Source: Microvirga terrae
GTDB lineage: Bacteria > Pseudomonadota > Alphaproteobacteria > Rhizobiales > Beijerinckiaceae
Direction: 5' to 3'
Length of the DNA: 64,000 bases
Assembly: GCF_013307435.2 (NCBI RefSeq)
Contig: NZ_CP102845.1
Coordinates: forward strand, 2,303,001-2,367,000
The first letter of the stretch is position 1. Each line of letters begins with the position of its first letter. The position numbers and the translations under genes were made by a program. Below the pieces are notes generated by a model. The model saw nothing but the letters and a program-made list of their open reading frames with translations, was not told the DNA's origin and did no database searches. Shown in pieces: positions 62,237 through 64,000 of this stretch.

Positions 62237-63262
62237 ATGTCCCAAAACGTTCCACTTGCCCTCTTCGTCGGCATTCCGAATCCCGTTCTCGACGCCAACG
62301 AGGTCGCCCTGTTTCGCGAAACGAATCCGTACGGTCTCTTTGTGGGACGGCGCAACCTGAAGACGCCCGATCAGGTCAAGGCCCTGGTGGCCCAGTTCCG
62401 CGAGGCGGTCGGACGGGATGATGCGCCGGTCTTCACGGATCAGGAGGGTGGCCGCGTGCAGCATCTCGACGCCGGCCCGTGGCCGTCGTTCCGTTCCTTC
62501 CGCGACTTCTCGCGCCTCGCCGACCACGACATGGACCTCGCCAAGCACGCTCTGCGCCTCTCGTCGCATGCCATGGGAGCCATGATGACGGAGCTCGGAC
62601 TGGCGAGCGGGTGCTCACCGGTCCTCGACCTCGTCTTCGACACGACGAGCGCGGTGATCGGCGCGCGCTCCTTCGGTCCGGATCCCGAGCGGGTGGCTTC
62701 GCTCGGGCGCGTCGTGGTCGACAGCCTCCTCGAGGTCGGCAACCTGCCCATCATGAAGCACATTCCCGGCCACGGACGGGCCACGACCGACAGCCACAAG
62801 GAGCGGCCGGTGGTGCGCGAGAGCCGCGACGTCCTTGTCGCGACGGACTTCAAGCCGTTCGTGGACCTGATCGACACGCCCTGGGCCATGGTGTCCCATG
62901 TGGTCTATTCAGCCTATGACGAAGAGCAACCCGCATCGATCTCGCCCGTCATCTGCAATGACGTGATCCGAGGCGAGCTCGGCTACCGCGGCGTGCTCAT
63001 CTCCGATTGCCTGTTCATGGAATCGCTGCGCGGGCCTTTGCCGGAGCGCGTGCGCCAGACGCTCGACGCCGGATGCGACATTGCCCTGCACAGCCACGGC
63101 ACGACCGCAGAAAGCCTGGCGGCCGCGAGAGCCGCCCGGCCGCTTTCACAACAATCGCTTGAGCGGATAGAGGCCGGAAAACGACGGCTCGGTTCGCTGA
63201 AGGTAGACGTTCGCGAGCTTCATGCGGAGGTAGAAGGTATATTCGCCCGCCTTCCGCAATAG
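62237..63262 (+). CDS. nagZ: GH3 beta-N-acetylhexosaminidase (NagZ-like)
   Basis: A 341-residue GH3 enzyme. NagZ marks: VFTDQEGGRVQHL, KHIPGHGRATTDSHKERPVV (with the Asp-His catalytic pair typical of NagZ instead of a Glu) and the nucleophile Asp in GVLISDCLFMESL. No signal peptide, so it should act in the cytoplasm on imported GlcNAc-anhydromuropeptides or chito-oligosaccharides. It is followed at 43 bases by a family 5 binding protein gene, suggesting an import-and-hydrolysis unit. Confidence 0.92.
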   Translation: MSQNVPLALFVGIPNPVLDANEVALFRETNPYGLFVGRRNLKTPDQVKALVAQFREAVGRDDAPVFTDQEGGRVQHLDAGPWPSFRSFRDFSRLADHDMDLAKHALRLSSHAMGAMMTELGLASGCSPVLDLVFDTTSAVIGARSFGPDPERVASLGRVVVDSLLEVGNLPIMKHIPGHGRATTDSHKERPVVRESRDVLVATDFKPFVDLIDTPWAMVSHVVYSAYDEEQPASISPVICNDVIRGELGYRGVLISDCLFMESLRGPLPERVRQTLDAGCDIALHSHGTTAESLAAARAARPLSQQSLERIEAGKRRLGSLKVDVRELHAEVEGIFARLPQ

Positions 63263-63305
63263 AGCTTTTCGCGTGTAAACGGTTTAATAAAAAGAGGGAA
63301 CTTCA

Positions 63306-64000
63306 ATGAAACGATCTTCAGCACTCCTGGCAATGACCATGCTGGGTGCCATGACCCTGCCCGCTGCTGCGCAGTCCGTGCTTACGGTCAATATCGAGCC
63401 CGCGACGACCTGGGTGCGCAACTTCAACCCGTTCAACCAGACGTCAGCGCGGCAGAGCACGCTCGACTTCATCTACGAGCCGCTGATCGTCTTCAACCGG
63501 CTCGACGACAACAAGCCCAACTACCGCCTGGCGGAGAGCTACAAGCTCGCCGAGGATCTGAAGAGCATCGAGTTCAAGCTGCGCGACGGCCTGAAATGGT
63601 CGGACGGGCAGCCGCTGACGGCGGCCGACGTGGTCTTCACCTACAATTACATCAAGCAATATCCGGCGCTCGACTTCGTGTCGATTTGGCAGTTCATCAG
63701 CGGTGTCGAGCAGGTCGACAAGCAGACCGTGCGCTTCACCCTTCGCCAGCCGAGCGCGCTGGCGGTCGACCGGCTCATCGCGCTGCCGATTGTGCCGGAG
63801 CATGTGTGGAAGGGCATCACCGAGCCGGTCACCTTCGCCAACGAGAATCCGGTCGGCAGCGGTCCGATGACCGAGGTGACGCGGTTCACGCCGCAGACCT
63901 ACGATCAATGCCGCAATCCGCATTATTGGGATGCCGCACACCTGTCCGTCGATTGCATGCGCTTCCCGCAGCTTGCGGACAACAACCAGATCCTGGCGGC
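63306..64000 (+). CDS. ABC transporter substrate-binding protein, family 5 (3' end outside window)
   Basis: An open frame from ATG 63306 (AGAGGGA upstream) to the window end, 231 residues visible. It has a signal peptide (LLAMTMLGAMTLPAAAQ) and family 5 marks (FKLRDGLKWSDGQPLTAADVVFTYNYI, VRFTLRQPSALAV, IVPEHVWKGI). It is related to but clearly distinct from the arabinoside binding protein at 34964. As it follows a NagZ-like gene, GlcNAc-type oligosaccharides are possible ligands. The permease and ATPase genes should follow outside the window. Confidence 0.9.
   Translation, partial: MKRSSALLAMTMLGAMTLPAAAQSVLTVNIEPATTWVRNFNPFNQTSARQSTLDFIYEPLIVFNRLDDNKPNYRLAESYKLAEDLKSIEFKLRDGLKWSDGQPLTAADVVFTYNYIKQYPALDFVSIWQFISGVEQVDKQTVRFTLRQPSALAVDRLIALPIVPEHVWKGITEPVTFANENPVGSGPMTEVTRFTPQTYDQCRNPHYWDAAHLSVDCMRFPQLADNNQILA

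Noticed and set aside
1..64000. CRISPR arrays, tRNA/rRNA genes, transposases, integrases, phage genes
   Set aside because: Looked for regular spaced repeats, tRNA-like cloverleaf 3' ends and mobile-element protein motifs; none seen. A covariance-model scan would be needed to exclude small RNAs.

Overview
The window reads as a chromosomal segment of a GC-rich alphaproteobacterium of the Hyphomicrobiales, with a Methylobacteriaceae/Microvirga-like flavour. This placement is an inference, without any database search, from HWE-type sensor kinases, a NepR/EcfG general-stress pair, a DUF6894 protein, orphan Bug-type binding proteins and Opp-type ABC systems. I saw no rRNA, tRNA, CRISPR array, phage or insertion-sequence gene.

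Layout. 0-8 kb is a signalling block: a 5'-truncated multi-PAS HWE kinase, a PAS-GGDEF diguanylate cyclase, a GAF histidine kinase, an SDR oxidoreductase and a NarX/NarL-like kinase-regulator pair. 8-11 kb holds a secreted fasciclin protein, an RTX-like glycine-rich protein and a membrane class III nucleotide cyclase. 11.2-22.4 kb is one long minus-strand gene train. In transcription order it is: aquaporin, two DUF1254/DUF1214 proteins, a formylglycine-generating enzyme (FGE), a small membrane protein, a large sulfatase, a DUF202 protein, a second sulfatase, a HAD phosphatase, a DUF1622 membrane protein and a decayed second HAD copy. It looks like a self-contained sulfatase system carrying its own activating enzyme.

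22.8-33.5 kb contains a DUF72 protein, a Tat-lipoprotein-like L,D-transpeptidase homologue with a substituted active-site position, a hybrid kinase with an apparent N-terminal frameshift, an SBP56/methanethiol-oxidase gene with a membrane partner, a patch of gene decay (metallo-beta-lactamase exonuclease and cytochrome c remnants) and a second HWE kinase closely related to the first. 33.8-46.1 kb is a carbohydrate region: a one-component regulator (winged helix plus beta-rich sensor) faces an Opp-type ABC operon that ends in a GH51 arabinofuranosidase, with a perfect palindrome in the shared promoter. It is followed by an MhpD-family hydratase, a Bug binding protein and a GH43-like enzyme with a large helical insertion.

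46.3-49 kb carries NepR-EcfG facing DUF1269 and HdeD-like membrane proteins. 48.9-53.6 kb is an AbgT transporter / M20 peptidase / DASS permease operon. 54-58.6 kb has an AI-2E family transporter, a membrane-bound metallophosphoesterase and a secreted amidohydrolase. 59-64 kb has two small proteins, a translationally coupled Crp/Fnr trio, a GNAT acetyltransferase, a NagZ-like GH3 enzyme and the start of another family 5 binding protein that runs off the window.

The strongest candidates for an under-described system are the sulfatase/FGE/DUF1254 gene train and the arabinoside operon with its beta-sandwich one-component regulator. Protein family calls come from motif recognition only.
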